A DNA stretch of 7,793 nucleotides, from the NCBI GenBank assembly GCA_023262945.1, contig JALQXY010000058.1, positions 1 to 7,793 on the forward strand. Reading direction: 5' to 3'. The translations under genes and the position numbers were made by a program. Below are positions 1-6,619 of the stretch, in pieces. Position 1 is the stretch's first letter; each line of letters starts with the position of its first letter. Under the pieces are notes generated by a model. It was not told the origin of the DNA, did no database searches, and saw nothing but the letters and a program-made list of their open reading frames with translations. The DNA is from Rickettsiales bacterium (GTDB taxonomy: Bacteria > Pseudomonadota > Alphaproteobacteria > Rickettsiales > UBA1997).

Positions 1-139
1 CTTTTACTTTAAAAAATAAAAGATAAGTTTATAAATTTTGCTTAATAATACCAATTCCCATCTAAAAATAAACAATATGACAAAATATTTTTTGAGATAA
101 AAATTTTTAAAAAATGAAGCTGTATATCCATGCAGCCAA

Positions 140-188
140 ATGAGATTTGATCAGATTAATTGATTAATAATCGATTAATCCATCAAAT
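140..188 (+). repeat. Palindromic repeat unit H2 (copy 1), inside the MITE1 core
   Basis: This 49-bp unit is identical to 1537-1585. It folds as GATTTGAT (144-151), unpaired CA, an 11-nt arm (154-164), loop TAATA (165-169), the complementary arm (170-180, one G-T pair), unpaired C, then ATCAAATC (182-189). The size and mobility recall the small palindromic elements described in Rickettsia, but I do not recognise the family. Both copies lie in the same orientation on either side of the orphan gene at 421-1500. Confidence 0.8.
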
Positions 189-193
189 CAGCA

Positions 194-242
194 TTGATCA
201 ATTTTAATAACTTTAATAGTTATTAAAATCATCAAATCGGCA
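194..242 (+). repeat. Second hairpin unit H3 in the MITE1 core, same edges as H2 with a different stem
   Basis: The unit starts with TTGATCA (194-200), as H2 does at 147-153. It ends with CATCAAATCGGCA (230-242), against CATCAAATCAGCA (181-193) after H2. Between these edges is a perfect 12-bp stem, ATTTTAATAACT (201-212) with AGTTATTAAAAT (218-229), and a 5-nt loop TTAAT. The stem sequence is unrelated to that of H2. The asymmetric internal loop (CA on the 5' side, C on the 3' side) is kept, so the fold is conserved while the arm sequence is not. Confidence 0.7.
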
Positions 243-314
243 ATCATTTTTAGCCAAAAAGATAAAGAGACTGTTTGGTTTTTATATATTTTTATATGTT
301 TTTTAGGTGGGAAT

Positions 315-323
315 TGGTATAAT
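315..323 (+). promoter_or_regulatory. Candidate extended -10 promoter formed by the MITE1 right end
   Basis: The motif TGGTATAAT is a perfect -10 hexamer (318-323) with the TGn extension, read toward the gene at 421. The last three bases of the hexamer come from the flanking target sequence. No good -35 lies 16-18 bp upstream. A second reading uses TTGGTA (314-319) as a -35 with TATAAA (336-341) as its -10, spaced 16 bp. Either start would leave a leader of about 70-90 nt before the gene. Confidence 0.4.
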
Positions 324-375
324 ATCCAAATTAACTATAAAATCAATTGTGAAAAGGTCTTTTGGCATAAAAAAA

Positions 376-398
376 TTTAAAAATGCTGCATTTTTAAA
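376..398. promoter_or_regulatory. 23-bp odd-centred dyad upstream of the orphan gene
   Basis: Two perfectly complementary 11-nt arms, TTTAAAAATGC (376-386) and GCATTTTTAAA (388-398), flank a single central T. The dyad ends 22 bp before the ATG at 421. As DNA it has the form of an operator for a dimeric regulator; as RNA it would be an AU-rich hairpin in the leader. Nothing else in the sequence distinguishes these options. The rest of 324-420 is AT-rich with no other feature I can support. Confidence 0.4.
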
Positions 399-420
399 AT
401 ACTAATTCAATTTAAATTAT

Positions 421-1500
421 ATGCGACAAAAACAGCAACTAGAAAAAGAACAGGGTTTTGTAAAGGGAACTAGATTTTTTATTCAAAACAAGACATTACT
501 TGATTTTCCACCAGAATCAGATTATATCAAGTATCTTCCTCCAATAACGGATTTTGAAGTAATTAATCAAGTTGGCTTTGTTATAGAAAATGATAGCATT
601 CCTAGTAATCTAGTTTCGGCCATCGTTAAACAATTACCCAATTCAGAACATATTAATGTTTTAAATACCGTTTTTATTTCATTATACGTAACGCCATATT
701 TAAATAAAAATCATATCATAAAACTAAAAGAAGCTTCTAAAGAAATAAATTTATTTGAATCTTTATTTGATAGATTGTTAACAGTTCTAACCAAATACAA
801 TAAAACACCTTCGGAAAACCCGCATTTTCTTTATCACCCTTTTCAAACAATAGCAGCAACTCTTAATGAATCTATAGATACTCAAGAACAAAAATTGCTA
901 ATAAAAGAAATTTTAAGATCAAGTAAATCTTCACCAGATAATCTCTTAACTATGTCTAGAATTTTTAAAAAAAACTTTATTCATATATTAATTGATGAAT
1001 TTAAAGAAGATCATAATAAGGCAAAGTTAGCTAATTTTATTGAGCTTGGTATGGCAATTAATGAACCATTAATGCTAAAATCACTGGATAAAATAATTCA
1101 AAATCATAACAATATTGCAAATGTTGTTATTGGTCTTTTAAAAGTTAAGGAAATGACTGAAATCGTAACAAGCTATGTTGACAATAATCATAACTTTTCC
1201 TCAAGTGCAGTTAGATCATTTGTTAGTAAAGCAATACAAATTGAAGATACAGAAAATTATACAAAAATAATTGAAAAAGGAGTTTTATTATTTACTAATT
1301 TAATAAATAACAATGTAAACAATCCAGATCGATTAAAAATCTTACTCGATTCCGTTCCTGAAGAATTGCAAGAGTATAAGACAAAAATCTTTGATAATTT
1401 TTTAAACATTGCAACAGAACCAGAAAGATCAAATGCTGGCACCTTATTATCTAGAGCATCAGCAAGCCAAATATCTAAATCTTTGCAAGAAAAACTTTAA
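421..1500 (+). CDS. Hypothetical helical protein, 359 aa, family not recognised
   Basis: I do not recognise this protein. It is 359 residues, rich in Asn, Lys, Ile and Leu, and contains no Cys and no Trp. There is no signal peptide or membrane segment. The N-terminus is polar (RQKQQLEKEQ), and the body from about residue 60 reads as successive amphipathic helices, like an all-alpha or helical-repeat protein. The start is the only ATG before residue 178; an in-frame stop lies at 403-405, and no Shine-Dalgarno sequence is visible. The gene stands alone on the + strand between MITE1 and the convergent vir operon, and is bracketed by the 49-bp direct repeats at 140-188 and 1537-1585. A secreted effector is possible given the nearby VirB8/VirB9, but this rests on proximity only. 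The intact frame and neighbour-like base composition argue for a real gene. Confidence 0.75.
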   Translation: MRQKQQLEKEQGFVKGTRFFIQNKTLLDFPPESDYIKYLPPITDFEVINQVGFVIENDSIPSNLVSAIVKQLPNSEHINVLNTVFISLYVTPYLNKNHIIKLKEASKEINLFESLFDRLLTVLTKYNKTPSENPHFLYHPFQTIAATLNESIDTQEQKLLIKEILRSSKSSPDNLLTMSRIFKKNFIHILIDEFKEDHNKAKLANFIELGMAINEPLMLKSLDKIIQNHNNIANVVIGLLKVKEMTEIVTSYVDNNHNFSSSAVRSFVSKAIQIEDTENYTKIIEKGVLLFTNLINNNVNNPDRLKILLDSVPEELQEYKTKIFDNFLNIATEPERSNAGTLLSRASASQISKSLQEKL

Positions 1501-1536
1501 CTTTTAAAGAATAACTACAAATCAATTAATTTTTAG

Positions 1537-1585
1537 ATGAGATTTGATCAGATTAATTGATTAATAATCGATTAATCCATCAAAT
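1537..1585 (+). repeat. Palindromic repeat unit H2 (copy 2), free-standing between convergent genes
   Basis: This stretch is 49 of 49 identical to 140-188 but lies outside any MITE ends, which suggests the unit moves or is copied on its own. The outer stem is ATTTGAT (1542-1548) with ATCAAAT (1579-1585); the inner arms are 1551-1561 and 1567-1577. It starts 36 bp after the stop of the 359-codon gene and ends 8 bp beyond the virB9 stop, so transcripts from both sides would carry the hairpin at or near their 3' ends. It could act as a bidirectional terminator or RNA-stabilising hairpin, although neither side has a strong T tract. Confidence 0.75.
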
Positions 1586-1593
1586 ATTACAAA

Positions 1594-2535
1594 TTATTGC
1601 ATTGGTGGCATTATTGGAGCAGAAAAGCCAGCTGGATTAGGAACTCTCTGCGGCATTGCTGCATTTGGCATCATCATATTCATATTATCCATTGATTGAA
1701 CATTTGGATTACCTGGGGCAATCATTGCAGGTGAAATATTTTTATTACCTCTTGATGATACCAAAGATGATTCTCTTAAACTACCACTAGAATAACGACT
1801 CATATTATATACACAAACAATCTCTTTTCCACTTCTTAATGTAAATTGCGAAGCAATGCTTTCAACAACAATATAATTACCAGCAGAACGAAAATTGACT
1901 AGAGATTCAAATCCATTAGCATCAACACTAAAAATAGCAGGAATCTCGGTATTCATTTCAGTAAATTGAAAATAAGTAAATTTACCATTATCAAAAACCT
2001 TTGCTGGCGCTATATTAGCATCTCCAGTATATTCATAACCAAAGTTATATTGAGATAAATTTCTTAAATCAGGCTCATCCGAAGCAGCTTTTGAAGAAAA
2101 TTGTACTATATTTTTATCTTCTTCTTCTGGATAAATAAATTTAACAACAAATATGAGGTTCTCATCGCTAATACTATCGGCTTCTCGAGCCATTAATTCA
2201 AAGTGATAAACTTTTTTATTTGTTATTACCGTCATATTAGTTTGTGAATTATACTCTCCGACTGGCTTTAAAAATAATCTATTGCCCAAATGTTCAAAAA
2301 GCCACAATGTTGGGTCTCCCATTGAAATTGTAGCAATAGACTCATTGGCATCAAATTCAATAAAACCCTGATAATTATAATGACCAATATATCGATATAC
2401 ATCATTTGGATTATACACATAACTACGAAACTTCCTTTCCGCCCCAAGAAATCTTGGCAATTGCGCTGCTTTGATACTTGTTGTTATTAAAAATAATAAG
2501 CAGAAAATAATAACAATATTTTTGATATTTTTCAT
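1594..2535 (-). CDS. virB9: Type IV secretion protein VirB9 (VirB9/TrbG/CagX family)
   Basis: VirB9 is a periplasmic subunit that, with VirB7 and VirB10, forms the outer-membrane core complex of type IV secretion systems. A signal peptide covers residues 1-23, with cleavage after the Ala near SIKA. The N-terminal domain (about 25-130) has the family pattern: VYRYIGHYNYQGFIEF (46-61), MGDPTLW (72-78), NRLFLKP (85-91), TNMTVIT (99-105) and YHFEL (110-114). The C-terminal VirB7-binding domain (about 160-245) shows VFDNGKFTYFQF (180-191), the P-x-IFSV and ESLVNFR strands, and an LRSGKEIVCVYN close. Residues 266-313 form an extra tail with 10 Pro and 9 Met, unlike the usual C-terminus. The gene is last in the operon, 12 bp after virB8. 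No virB10 follows, so the core-complex partner must be encoded elsewhere. Duplicated virB9 genes are common in Rickettsiales, so this may be one of two paralogues. Confidence 0.93.
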   Translation of the reverse strand: MKNIKNIVIIFCLLFLITTSIKAAQLPRFLGAERKFRSYVYNPNDVYRYIGHYNYQGFIEFDANESIATISMGDPTLWLFEHLGNRLFLKPVGEYNSQTNMTVITNKKVYHFELMAREADSISDENLIFVVKFIYPEEEDKNIVQFSSKAASDEPDLRNLSQYNFGYEYTGDANIAPAKVFDNGKFTYFQFTEMNTEIPAIFSVDANGFESLVNFRSAGNYIVVESIASQFTLRSGKEIVCVYNMSRYSSGSLRESSLVSSRGNKNISPAMIAPGNPNVQSMDNMNMMMPNAAMPQRVPNPAGFSAPIMPPMQ

Positions 2536-2547
2536 TGATTGATTATT

Positions 2548-3390
2548 TTATTTTACTCTATATAGCTGGTAGTCATTTACGATAAATTCAAGATCTCCTT
2601 TATTATTTTTATCAATAGCAGCAAAGAAAAATCCAATTCTTACAACAAACATTTCTTTTTTCTTGATAATTTCACCATTTTCTACATTAAATTTTATAGT
2701 TTGTGTGCTAAATTTAACTTCAGCTTTATTGGGCATTGATGCAGCTATATATTCTTTTGCTTTTTGAGCGAAATTTTTTGGAACTTTTCTAATATATTTA
2801 AAAGATTCAATTTCTACCTTTCTTTCAACATTTTTACCAAAAAATATTAGAGGACTCAGTGGATTATCTTTATTCATAAAGGCCTGAAATTTTTTATATT
2901 CTTGTAAAGTTGATAAACTTTTAATTTTACGAAATTTATTATTAACTGTTGATATTTCTGCCTCCTTAAAATTAAATTCTTCTCTTTCTTTGATGTATTT
3001 TGAAATCAAATATTTTGCTACCGATTCATCGACATTAAGTTTTCTATCATCTTCATTTAAATCGTTAGAAATTTTGGCAGTTTTGAGCTGCACTAATTTA
3101 GGACTATATATTGATTGATCTAAAGATTCATAAAAAATAGGAAATTCTTCTGTTAAAGGATAGGTGTTTTTTATCATTTCTAGCAAAAGATGGATAACTA
3201 TGACAAGAATTATCGTACTAACTAAAAGCAAAGTTCTATCACAAATTGGAGAAAGATAACGAAAAAAATACCAATCTAACGCATCTTTAAAATAACTACC
3301 ATTATCTATTTTGGATTTTATTTGCATAAAATGCTCAGCTTTATCGTTATTAGGTAAAATGTTATCTTTTTTTTGCGATAAATCTGCCAT
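2548..3390 (-). CDS. virB8: Type IV secretion protein VirB8
   Basis: VirB8 is a bitopic inner-membrane protein that organises assembly of the type IV secretion channel through its periplasmic domain. This 280-residue protein has a cytoplasmic N-terminus, the conserved pre-membrane stretch ALDWYFFRYLSPICDR (37-52), one membrane helix (about 53-71) and a periplasmic NTF2-like domain to the end. Within that domain the ESVAKYLISKYIKEREEF helix (122-139) and the closing VNDYQLYRV match Rickettsiales VirB8 proteins. It is somewhat longer than the classical VirB8 of about 230-240 residues. It starts 9 bp after the CinA-like gene and precedes virB9 by 12 bp. The virB8-virB9 order is normal for vir clusters; fusion to a housekeeping operon is the unusual part. 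Whether it is the functional copy or a diverged duplicate cannot be told here. Confidence 0.9.
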   Translation of the reverse strand: MADLSQKKDNILPNNDKAEHFMQIKSKIDNGSYFKDALDWYFFRYLSPICDRTLLLVSTIILVIVIHLLLEMIKNTYPLTEEFPIFYESLDQSIYSPKLVQLKTAKISNDLNEDDRKLNVDESVAKYLISKYIKEREEFNFKEAEISTVNNKFRKIKSLSTLQEYKKFQAFMNKDNPLSPLIFFGKNVERKVEIESFKYIRKVPKNFAQKAKEYIAASMPNKAEVKFSTQTIKFNVENGEIIKKKEMFVVRIGFFFAAIDKNNKGDLEFIVNDYQLYRVK

Positions 3391-3399
3391 TTTATTGAA

Positions 3400-4137
3400 T
3401 TATTTTATTTCAATTATCGAATTATCATCAATATCTCGAATAGCTTTTAAAATATCATCAACCGCTTTTTCAATTAATTTTTTATCTTTGCTACGTAAAA
3501 CAATTGCTGTTCCCCCTTTAAAAGGATAGCTACCGATTGAAATATTGTTATATTTATTTTGTACAATCTCTAAGTCTTTAGCTATTGAGCTTTCATTTAA
3601 AGAAATAACCACTTCTTTAGCTTTAGTTTTGTGAGATGTTTTAAGTTCTTTTTTGGCACAAAAAAACATAGCTTTAAATATATTTGGCACCCCAGCCATA
3701 ACAAAAACATTTTTAATAAAAAAGCCAGGAGCTGATGATACTGGATTATCAAGAAGATTAGCGCTACGAGGCATGTATGCCATTTTCAATTTGGCATCAT
3801 TAATATTTTTGGCGCCATAATGTTTTATGAGGATATCTTCAGCTTGTTTGTTTTTTTCATAGATATCATTAAAGGCTTTAGCTATTGATTGAGATGTGAT
3901 ATCATCATGAGTTGGGCCAATTCCTCCACTAGTAAAAACATAATTATATTTCTCACTAAGCTGTCTAACGGCAAAAATAATATCATCTTCTTTATCATTA
4001 ACCACCCTAACCTCTTGTAAATCAATACCTAAATTACCAAGTTCAATGGCTAAAAAATTGAGATTTTCATCTCTAGTTCTACCTGACAAAATTTCATCAC
4101 CAATTATTAAAAAAGAAGCATTAATTGATTTAGTCAT
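3400..4137 (-). CDS. CinA N-terminal / MoaB-MogA-like domain protein (COG1058 type)
   Basis: This is a stand-alone molybdopterin-binding-like domain related to the N-terminal half of CinA, called competence/damage-inducible protein A in annotations. In two-domain CinA this half has been linked to ADP-ribose pyrophosphatase activity. Motifs include IIGDEILSGRTRDEN (11-25), FTSGGIGPTHDDIT (68-81) and MAGVP (147-151). The C-terminal nicotinamide-nucleotide amidohydrolase domain is absent, which is common for alphaproteobacterial members. I chose the ATG at 4137 (245 aa) over the longer start at 4170 because MTKSINASFLIIGDEI fits the family N-terminus. It also overlaps the nfu stop as ATGACTAA, implying translational coupling. 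No molybdenum cofactor genes are nearby, so a cofactor-synthesis role is unlikely. The substrate in this organism is unknown. Confidence 0.88.
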   Translation of the reverse strand: MTKSINASFLIIGDEILSGRTRDENLNFLAIELGNLGIDLQEVRVVNDKEDDIIFAVRQLSEKYNYVFTSGGIGPTHDDITSQSIAKAFNDIYEKNKQAEDILIKHYGAKNINDAKLKMAYMPRSANLLDNPVSSAPGFFIKNVFVMAGVPNIFKAMFFCAKKELKTSHKTKAKEVVISLNESSIAKDLEIVQNKYNNISIGSYPFKGGTAIVLRSKDKKLIEKAVDDILKAIRDIDDNSIIEIK

Positions 4138-4705
4138 AAAAATCGTCTTTAACTTGTTCAACGGATTCAACTTCAGGAATATAATGTTTTAACATATTTT
4201 CAATACCATTTTTTAGAGTTATAGTTGAACTTGGGCAACCCGAGCAAGAACCTTTCAATCTTAGCTTCACAACTCCATCAACAAATGAATCGAAAGTTAT
4301 ATCGCCACCATCCATTGCTACAGCTGGCCTTACTTTTATTTCGATTAATTCTTTTATTTGCTTAACTATTTCATCATCATCTTCTTGATATACATTATCT
4401 CTAGATGCGTTTTTAAAAAACACCTCTTTACCAGAAACATAAAAATCAAGAATTGTTGCATTTATCTCAGTTTTTAAGTTTTGCCAGTTATATTTGTCAC
4501 TACTTTTGGTTATTGTTATAAAGTCTTTACCAAAAAATATTGATTCAACACCGTCAATTGCAAAAATCTGCATTGCTAATGGCGATATTTTTGCTGCTTG
4601 TTTTTGATTTTTAAATTCACATACATTATCACCAGCAACTATTTGACCTTGCGGGATAAATTTTAAAGTTTGTGGATTGGGAGTTTCTTCGTTTTGTATA
4701 AACAT
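4130..4705 (-). CDS. nfu: Nfu-type Fe-S cluster scaffold/carrier (NifU-like C-terminal domain)
   Basis: This protein carries a [4Fe-4S] cluster and delivers it to target apoproteins in the cytoplasm; it is the bacterial counterpart of mitochondrial NFU1. Two domains are clear. The Nfu N-terminal domain starts with the signature QNEETPNPQTLKF (4-16) and runs to about residue 90. The NifU C-terminal domain (about 110-185) contains VRPAVAMDGGDI (125-136) and the cluster-binding motif CSGC (Cys154, Cys157). At 191 residues it has the usual length. The start gives the canonical MFIQ opening of the family. The gene lies 6 bp after the solute-binding-protein gene, and its last 8 bp overlap the CinA-like gene. 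I see no missing key residues. Confidence 0.95.
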   Translation of the reverse strand: MFIQNEETPNPQTLKFIPQGQIVAGDNVCEFKNQKQAAKISPLAMQIFAIDGVESIFFGKDFITITKSSDKYNWQNLKTEINATILDFYVSGKEVFFKNASRDNVYQEDDDEIVKQIKELIEIKVRPAVAMDGGDITFDSFVDGVVKLRLKGSCSGCPSSTITLKNGIENMLKHYIPEVESVEQVKDDFYD

Positions 4706-4711
4706 TTTTAA

Positions 4712-6574
4712 TTATTTTAAATACCAGCTATCAATAGCTAAACTATATTGAGGTTTATTTTTTGGAAATGCAAATATATTACGATATAAAATTCTAAAGC
4801 TATTGCTATACCATTGAGGTATAACATAATAATTTTCAAGTAATGTTTTATCAAGTTTTTGACAAATATCCTTAAGATCTTCAATATTGTTTACTTGAGT
4901 AATAGATTCAATCATTTTATCTATTTTTTTATTGTCAATTCCGCCTAAATTTCTACTGCCTTTAATATTTTTTTGACTAGAGTGAAAATAAGAATATATT
5001 TCATTTCCAGGAATTAAAGATTGACCATAGAGACCAACTATTATATCGAAATCAAAATTATTAACCCGAGTTTTGTATTGATTTTCTTCAACAATTCTTG
5101 ATTTAGCGTTAATACCTAATTTTTTTAAATTCTTAATAAATGGAGCAATTATCATTGTAAATGATTGACTCTGATTGAGAATTTCAATAGAAATTTGTTT
5201 ATTATTCTTAGGATCGATTAATTTTTGATTTATCATTTTATATCCAGCATCTTCAAGAATTTGTTGCGCTTTTATTAAATTATTACGATTAAAACCATCG
5301 GAATGTGAATTTTGCGTCAAAAAATCAAATTTTTTAATATCATTTTGTCCTAAGGAAGAAATAAAAGAAAATTCAGTATTAGCAAAATAACTATTAGTTC
5401 TTTGATAAGAATTATAAAAAATATGCTTTTTAAGCCATTCAAAATCAAAAGCTAAATTCAATGCTTGACGAAGTGCAATATTTTGAAATTTTTCTTTGCG
5501 TAAATTAATAACAAAAGATTGCATAGGAGCTGGCAATTTATGCAAAATCTCTTGCTTGATTATATCACCATTTTTAATGGCATCAATATCGTATAAATTA
5601 GACCAATTGCGCGCTACATTCTCAAGACGAAAATCATATTTCTGAGCTTTAAAAGCTTCAACTAAAACAGTTGGGTCACGATAATAATCAAAAGTTATTT
5701 GATCAAAATTATAGCGCCCCTTATTAACTGGCAAATCTTTTGCCCAATAATCTTTTACTCTTTCATATGTTATAGAGCGATTAAGTTTAACATCTTTTAT
5801 CTTATAAGGTCCTGAACCGAGAGGTGCTTCTAGTGTAGTTTTATCAAAATCATAATTTTTATAATAATGTTTAGGCAAAATTGGCAATGATGCAACCAAA
5901 ATTGGTAAATCTCGATTTTTATTATGCTTAAACCTAAAACGCAGATGATAATCATTAATTTTTATAACATCTCTGATATCACGAAACGCCATCTTGTAAG
6001 AAGGATGACCTTTTTTTGTTAGAATATCAAAAGTAAAAATAACATCATCAGATGTTATAGGATTACCATCATGAAAACGCGCCTCTTTTCTTAAGATAAA
6101 ATCAATCGAATCCTTGTTAGAAGATAGTTTTATATATTTAGCAACTAATCCATATCTCGAAGATATTTCATCTTCACTAGCCACAGTTAATGTATCGTAA
6201 ATATAAGATAGACCATTTGCAGATATACCTTTAAGAATAAACTGATTAAGATTATTGAAAGAACCTTCAACACCAAATTTTACATGACCACTTTTTTTTG
6301 CATCTGGATTTACATAAGAGAAGTTTTTAAAATCTTTTTTATATTTTATGTCATCAAATATTGAAATTGCATGATTAAAATCCTTAGCAAAAGAATAGTT
6401 ACTAATTAAAATAAAATTAATTAATACTATAAAAAAAGTTCTGTTAATCAAATTTTTTAAATAAATTTTATTTTTTTTTACTTTTAAAAACTCAGCGTAA
6501 AAATGATTGCACGAATTACACAAAAATAATGATAAAATTTTTATAAAAAATCTTATTTGCAAAAATTTCATCAT
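4712..6574 (-). CDS. ABC transporter solute-binding protein, family 5, YejA-like
   Basis: This is a periplasmic peptide-binding lipobox-free family-5 protein, closest in pattern to YejA (oligopeptide and microcin C uptake with YejBEF). In a 620-residue numbering from the ATG at 6574, YejA-like features are NPDA (89-92), YDTL and YGL, FHDGNPITSDDV (166-177), LPILPKHYY, GSGPYKI (252-258), YERVKDYWAKDLPVN, DYYRDPTV and FDFEWLKKHIF. The start is uncertain. The longest frame begins at 6625 and overlaps divergent ribF by 6 bp; ATG codons at 6574 and 6571 are alternatives. A TTG at 6451 would give an ordinary signal peptide ending in SFA just before the mature domain. No permease or ATPase genes are in the window, so transporter partners would be encoded elsewhere. 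It is the first gene of the - strand operon. Confidence 0.85.
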   Translation of the reverse strand: MMKFLQIRFFIKILSLFLCNSCNHFYAEFLKVKKNKIYLKNLINRTFFIVLINFILISNYSFAKDFNHAISIFDDIKYKKDFKNFSYVNPDAKKSGHVKFGVEGSFNNLNQFILKGISANGLSYIYDTLTVASEDEISSRYGLVAKYIKLSSNKDSIDFILRKEARFHDGNPITSDDVIFTFDILTKKGHPSYKMAFRDIRDVIKINDYHLRFRFKHNKNRDLPILVASLPILPKHYYKNYDFDKTTLEAPLGSGPYKIKDVKLNRSITYERVKDYWAKDLPVNKGRYNFDQITFDYYRDPTVLVEAFKAQKYDFRLENVARNWSNLYDIDAIKNGDIIKQEILHKLPAPMQSFVINLRKEKFQNIALRQALNLAFDFEWLKKHIFYNSYQRTNSYFANTEFSFISSLGQNDIKKFDFLTQNSHSDGFNRNNLIKAQQILEDAGYKMINQKLIDPKNNKQISIEILNQSQSFTMIIAPFIKNLKKLGINAKSRIVEENQYKTRVNNFDFDIIVGLYGQSLIPGNEIYSYFHSSQKNIKGSRNLGGIDNKKIDKMIESITQVNNIEDLKDICQKLDKTLLENYYVIPQWYSNSFRILYRNIFAFPKNKPQYSLAIDSWYLK

Positions 6575-6586
6575 TACAGTTATAAA
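6557..6586 (+). promoter_or_regulatory. Candidate ribF promoter
   Basis: TTGCAA (6557-6562) and TATAAA (6581-6586) are spaced 18 bp and point at the ribF ATG 33 bp downstream. The match is 4 of 6 and 5 of 6 to the sigma-70 consensus. In DNA this AT-rich, such pairs can arise by chance. If the solute-binding-protein gene starts at 6574 or further upstream, the promoter lies inside its 5' end, which is one reason to suspect a later start for that gene. Confidence 0.3.
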
Positions 6587-6619
6587 TTTATAGCTTTTAG
6601 ATAATACTAACATTTTATA

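Larger units (their letters stand above)
48..320. mobile_element. MITE1: miniature inverted-repeat element, 273 bp
   Basis: This is a non-coding element bounded by terminal inverted repeats. The left end begins ATACCAATTCCCATCTAAAA; the right end read in reverse begins ATACCAATTCCCACCTAAAA, with one difference in 20. The flanks AATA (44-47) and AATA (321-324) look like a 4-bp target duplication, although a TA duplication inside the ends cannot be excluded. A second copy at 7578-7749 shares the left module (48-116) and right module (246-320) but not the core (117-245). No open reading frame is present, so mobilisation would need a transposase encoded elsewhere. The transposase family is unknown to me; a TA target would suggest IS630/Tc1-like, which is inference only. 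Confidence 0.8.

Noticed and set aside
1..47. CTTTTA and TAAAAG arms at 1-22 as a terminator
   Set aside because: The arms are 6 bp of A/T only with a 10-nt loop, and no upstream gene is visible; too weak to call.
119..136. GCTG/CAGC hairpin at the start of the MITE1 core
   Set aside because: Four base pairs around a 10-nt loop is within chance expectation.
140..242. CRISPR-like array or integron attC sites
   Set aside because: There are only two units, the inner parts form self-complementary stems instead of spacers, and no cas, integrase or attC core (GTTRRRY/RYYYAAC) is seen.
1257..1442. 61-codon frame on the - strand
   Set aside because: It lies wholly inside the 359-codon gene on the opposite strand, with no family pattern; an AT-rich shadow.
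1594..3390. A complete type IV secretion locus
   Set aside because: Only virB8 and virB9 are present; the remaining reading frames are housekeeping genes.
3311..3529. 72-codon frame on the + strand
   Set aside because: It is antisense to the virB8 start and the 3' end of the CinA-like gene, with Ser/Ile-rich content typical of a shadow frame.
4138..4170. Longer start for the CinA-like gene (11 extra residues)
   Set aside because: The extra residues run back into nfu, and the family N-terminus fits the Met at 4137 with its ATGACTAA overlap.
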